Source of the DNA: Adineta ricciae
Lineage: Eukaryota; Rotifera; Eurotatoria; Adinetida; Adinetidae
DNA: 64,000 bases
Reading direction: 5' to 3'
NCBI GenBank assembly: GCA_905250025.1
Contig: CAJNOJ010000009.1
Coordinates: forward strand, 434,001 to 498,000
The notes beneath the pieces were generated by a model that was not told the DNA's origin, made no database searches, and saw only the letters and a program-made list of their open reading frames with translations. How positions within the stretch are numbered: position 1 is the stretch's first letter; each line of letters starts with the position of its first letter. This document shows positions 61,901 through 64,000 of this stretch, in pieces. A program made the position numbers and the translations under genes.

Positions 61901-62434
61901 AAATCACAATCGAGTCGACGCGCTGCAGCACGTACACTGTCAACATAATACGTATATTTCGACAAACGAAACCATAGGTCAGGATTTCGTTCTTGTTCCA
62001 AACGTAAACGTTGCAATTCTTCGTAAACGATACGAGGACATGGTCCATAACTGCCATGATTGACATAAACTAGATTTGGATCGAGTAGATAATGTTCACG
62101 GTGTGTCTGTTCACCAAATTCAATGTGAGTCATGCTTTATCGGGAACAAAAAGAACGAATCCTAGCAATGTAGTTCTATCTGTAATATAAGGTTTAGCTG
62201 TGTAGAAAGGAGATGGGTTTGCATTCAGTTTAAAAGAGAAAGCAGATGCACAAACAAATGACACGACAATATTTTATCTCACCTCGGAGATTTTAATAGT
62301 GGATTCTGTGTATTTGTTTTTGGTTGTGGTGAAATAGAATAATAAAAATGTCGTTCGAATCGAACTGTTGGTATTCGTCGATAGATTTGATTAGTTCGAT
62401 CGAACATCGGATTATTAGGAAATGTACCCAGCAT
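58940..62434 (-). CDS. LRRC14: LRRC14/PRAME-like leucine-rich-repeat protein
   Basis: The body runs from an acceptor at about 60864 to the stop at 58940, over several short introns. It opens RRLRSLCIRKLIINEKYL and IFYSIAQEAIFMNEYQIIEILIAYWP, matching the N-terminal helical part of LRRC14 (PRAME family), then PDGSTLLDYIVMGL; the last exon has repeats such as LRKLDLSYSYL, LEYLNLQDCRL, LNELNLSMNNFG and LTTLSIGYCSL. The body lacks an upstream ATG and needs a preceding exon ending in phase 2. Exon 62434-62283 (MLGTFPNNPMFDRTN ... LLKSPR) ends in exactly that phase at a GTGAGA donor, so I propose it as exon 1. LRRC14 proteins act with cullin-2 ligases or in NF-kB signalling in vertebrates; the role here is unknown. 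Confidence is high for the body and moderate for exon 1. Confidence 0.72.
60895..62133 (-). CDS. Class V aminotransferase, isopenicillin-N-epimerase-like (PLP enzyme)
   Basis: An intronless 412-residue frame, a typical family length. Family features: YVNHGSYGPCP near residue 24, IVDNATVGANAIIKSLPL in the cofactor-phosphate region, the aspartate of VLVDGAHGPGQ that pairs with the pyridine nitrogen, and the PLP-lysine motif GTFHKWMYAARG. The family includes isopenicillin-N epimerases, cysteine desulfhydrases and EgtE-like C-S lyases, so the reaction cannot be named; a cysteine- or thiol-related lyase is plausible. It ends in AAATAA, where the stop overlaps an AATAAA polyadenylation-type sequence, only about 30 nt before an acceptor of the LRRC14-like gene. 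It lies inside that gene's proposed first intron on the same strand. No introns, in contrast to most neighbours, may point to acquisition. Confidence 0.85.
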   Translation of the reverse strand: MTHIEFGEQTHREHYLLDPNLVYVNHGSYGPCPRIVYEELQRLRLEQERNPDLWFRLSKYTYYVDSVRAAARRLDCDFEQIAIVDNATVGANAIIKSLPLIKPLPGGTILCTNLNYGSVLFTIDEVARQYNWKIRTVKIKLPIKTKEEFIKQFQDELNKGDVENIRLAVIDHITSSTGMLFPIDELTDLLHSYDIPVLVDGAHGPGQVAPDLSLRKLKCDYYIGTFHKWMYAARGCSFLFVRDITVANQLQPANTSWGYRPSTLELSLMTLFHLRFFHQGTRDDSAHLTLPKAIEFADQYAGGFDRIHQYNSTISQQAKELLEQRWNTQGNDLFPSDMHAPYLKMVKLPDLADYQKTNEDALRLIHDLIQKHKLISIILWANNELYVRIATQIYNRIEDYIFLADTIDKLRK

Positions 62435-63067
62435 ACTAAGTTTTTTTCTGAATGAATAATCTAAAACATGAATGTAGACACACACATATGTATATATACG
62501 ACGATATAGACAAAAGTATAGATATTCGCATGACCTAGATATTGTGCGCGTGCGAAACATGCCCTGTCATATGCAACAACATGCATTAGTACGATGACGA
62601 GAAAGAAAATGCAGATAAATAATCATTGGTCATATGGATTAGAAGGGAGAAAAGGATTGCTGAAGAAAGTAACGAGGAATAATTATAGCAGAAATGTAAA
62701 TACAAAGAACCGATAAAAAATATGGTCTTGTCGACTTCTTTCTCCTCCTTTCGAGCTGATATACGAGATATTGATTCGATAGTTCTCAACGCATGCGAGC
62801 ATTAGAAGAAGCAAAACGTCGGCTGACTATGGTTGATATTTAGAAACACATGATGATAATAAAGAATAGGCTAACGAATGTTTATTCAAAACAACTATTC
62901 ATATACGTAGAAAACTTAGAAAGGAAACTCTTCTGATTGAGTCATGTTTCTCATAGAATACATCTGTTAATTGAATAGAAATTCAAGAAAGACAATAACG
63001 TATTGTGGATTTGGTTTTTTTTCTTTTATTAATGAAACAAAAACAGGAGAAATATCAGTTCTTTTTC
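62435..63067. other. Intergenic region
   Basis: About 630 bp between minus-strand genes; no supported feature besides the upstream open frame of the LRR first exon. Confidence 0.4.
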
Positions 63068-63790
63068 CTAAGTAGCATGAAGTTGTTCATCCGTTAATGT
63101 TAAATCATCTAGATTTGTTAGTTTTTGATCTTGTATAGTTTGCAATATTGTCATGAGAAGCGACGGAGTGCGATCTTTTTCTTCACGTAGTTCTGGATAG
63201 TAATCTCGATAATCATATGTTCGGAATGGAACTTCATATGGCATCAAACCAAAATCATAAGCTTTACGCAAAGCGACACGAAGATTTCGTAATTGAGCTT
63301 GACATATCGATGTTTTTATCACAGGTTCGATTTCGCCAGTGTGATCATTGACGAATTGTTTCAAAAGTTTTACATTCCGATAATCGAGCAAAAGATATTC
63401 ATCTCGACATATCGGACATGGATTTCCACGAACGTAAAGACCTTCTTCGGCACAGAAGTCACGTGTATAATGAGGAAGACGTTGGTTTGTTCGATTCCGA
63501 ACGTAATTTTTCCATACAGGATCTTTGCCATAAACAGTTTTATAAGCGTCACTTTCCATGTAGCGAAGGGATGTTTCAATATCTGTGACTTTATATGGCG
63601 TGCCTTTCAATGAGGTTTTCGTTTTATTGTGTGCCAATTGAGCTGACTGGGCTGTTGGCGCAGCCGGTTCAGCAGGTGTTTCTGGAGCGGCTGGTTTCGC
63701 GGCATGATGAGTTGATGATATGGACAGATAAGCACGATGTGCGTTAATTAACGAATGAAATCGTAGCGATAAAAATCGTGATGATAGCAT
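63068..63790 (-). CDS. MRPS18B: Mitochondrial ribosomal protein mS40 (MRPS18B)
   Basis: A 240-residue frame from the ATG at 63790. The start MLSSRFLSLRFHSL is a typical mitochondrial presequence, followed by an Ala/Pro-rich linker. The core reads YMESDAYKTVYGKDPVWKNY, then NPCPICRDEYLLLDYRNVKL, the bS18-like zinc-binding CxxC and rRNA-contact segment, matching the vertebrate MRPS18B block almost exactly. The C-terminal part is shorter than in mammals. It serves in the small subunit of the mitochondrial ribosome. A longer frame reaching 63841 lacks presequence character at its start. Confidence 0.92.
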   Translation of the reverse strand: MLSSRFLSLRFHSLINAHRAYLSISSTHHAAKPAAPETPAEPAAPTAQSAQLAHNKTKTSLKGTPYKVTDIETSLRYMESDAYKTVYGKDPVWKNYVRNRTNQRLPHYTRDFCAEEGLYVRGNPCPICRDEYLLLDYRNVKLLKQFVNDHTGEIEPVIKTSICQAQLRNLRVALRKAYDFGLMPYEVPFRTYDYRDYYPELREEKDRTPSLLMTILQTIQDQKLTNLDDLTLTDEQLHAT

Positions 63791-64000
63791 CTTCAATGAG
63801 AGGAAAAAAACGATTTTAATTATCGGAATTTGATGCACCACAAATGTCTATCGAATGATATTGATATTTGATTCAATTTTATAATATTCACTACAACTAC
63901 ACTGCATCAATAATAATAATCAGTAGTACTTGCTTTTGATTGGATGATTTCTGCGACCTTTTCGAAAATATGTACTGCGATGTCGTTACTGGAAAGACAA
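63791..64000. other. Right-edge non-coding sequence
   Basis: About 210 bp upstream of mS40, A/T-rich; includes a short AAT run near 63909. No gene seen. Confidence 0.4.

Noticed and set aside
1..64000. tRNA, rRNA, CRISPR, telomeric repeat or transposable element
   Set aside because: Looked for B-box-like GGTTCGAATC motifs, tandem hexamers, reverse transcriptase or transposase motifs; none convincing by eye. A tRNAscan-SE and RepeatMasker run would settle this.

Overview
The window is nuclear DNA of a small, intron-rich animal. It is AT-rich, has only a few simple repeats and no obvious transposon, and carries about 20 protein genes, most with several introns of roughly 50-60 nt. The animal gene set (fibrillar collagen, an estrogen-receptor-type nuclear receptor, P2X channel, neuronal calcium sensor, APC1, NUP133, WSB, mS40), the very short introns, and genes that look acquired from fungi or microbes together suggest a bdelloid rotifer or a close relative. 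That placement is inference; no species marker is present.

Layout. 1-984 (-): neuronal-calcium-sensor EF-hand domain fused to a PLAT domain, cut by the window edge. 2275-3130 (+): unknown membrane protein with a 10-nt first coding exon. 3542-11399 (+): APC1/ANAPC1, the large scaffold of the anaphase-promoting complex. 13763-17962 (+): estrogen-receptor-type NR3 nuclear receptor. 19167-26727 (+): fibrillar collagen with signal peptide, TSPN domain, long Gly-X-Y helix in dozens of tiny exons, and COLFI C-propeptide. 28393-30064 (+): P2X receptor with an altered ATP pocket. 30163-34848 (-): nucleoporin NUP133. 35530-36111 (-): DUF962/Mpo1-like membrane protein. 37244-39876 (-): fungal-type glutaminase A (DUF4965 family), a horizontal-transfer candidate. 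40104-41802 (+): WSB-type WD40/SOCS-box protein. 41954-42816 (-): TMEM272-like four-TM protein. 43163-43480 and 44348-45034 (-): two orphans. 45636-46309 (-): CTR copper transporter. 47254-48406 and 48652-51504 (-): two adjacent serine-rich coiled-coil genes of unknown role. 52918-55806 (-): M13/neprilysin-like protein without the zinc site. 58940-62434 (-): LRRC14/PRAME-like leucine-rich-repeat gene whose proposed first intron holds a complete class V aminotransferase gene (60895-62133, same strand). 63068-63790 (-): mitochondrial ribosomal protein mS40 (MRPS18B).

These genes do not form one pathway. Plus-strand genes dominate 2-30 kb and minus-strand genes 30-64 kb. The points most worth a second look are the paralogues that keep a family fold but lose a key functional residue set (estrogen receptor, P2X, M13 peptidase, collagen C-propeptide), the NCS-PLAT fusion, the glutaminase, and the nested gene. 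Exon boundaries were deduced by eye from GT/AG sites, reading phase and family alignment from memory, so single boundaries may be off by a base or two.
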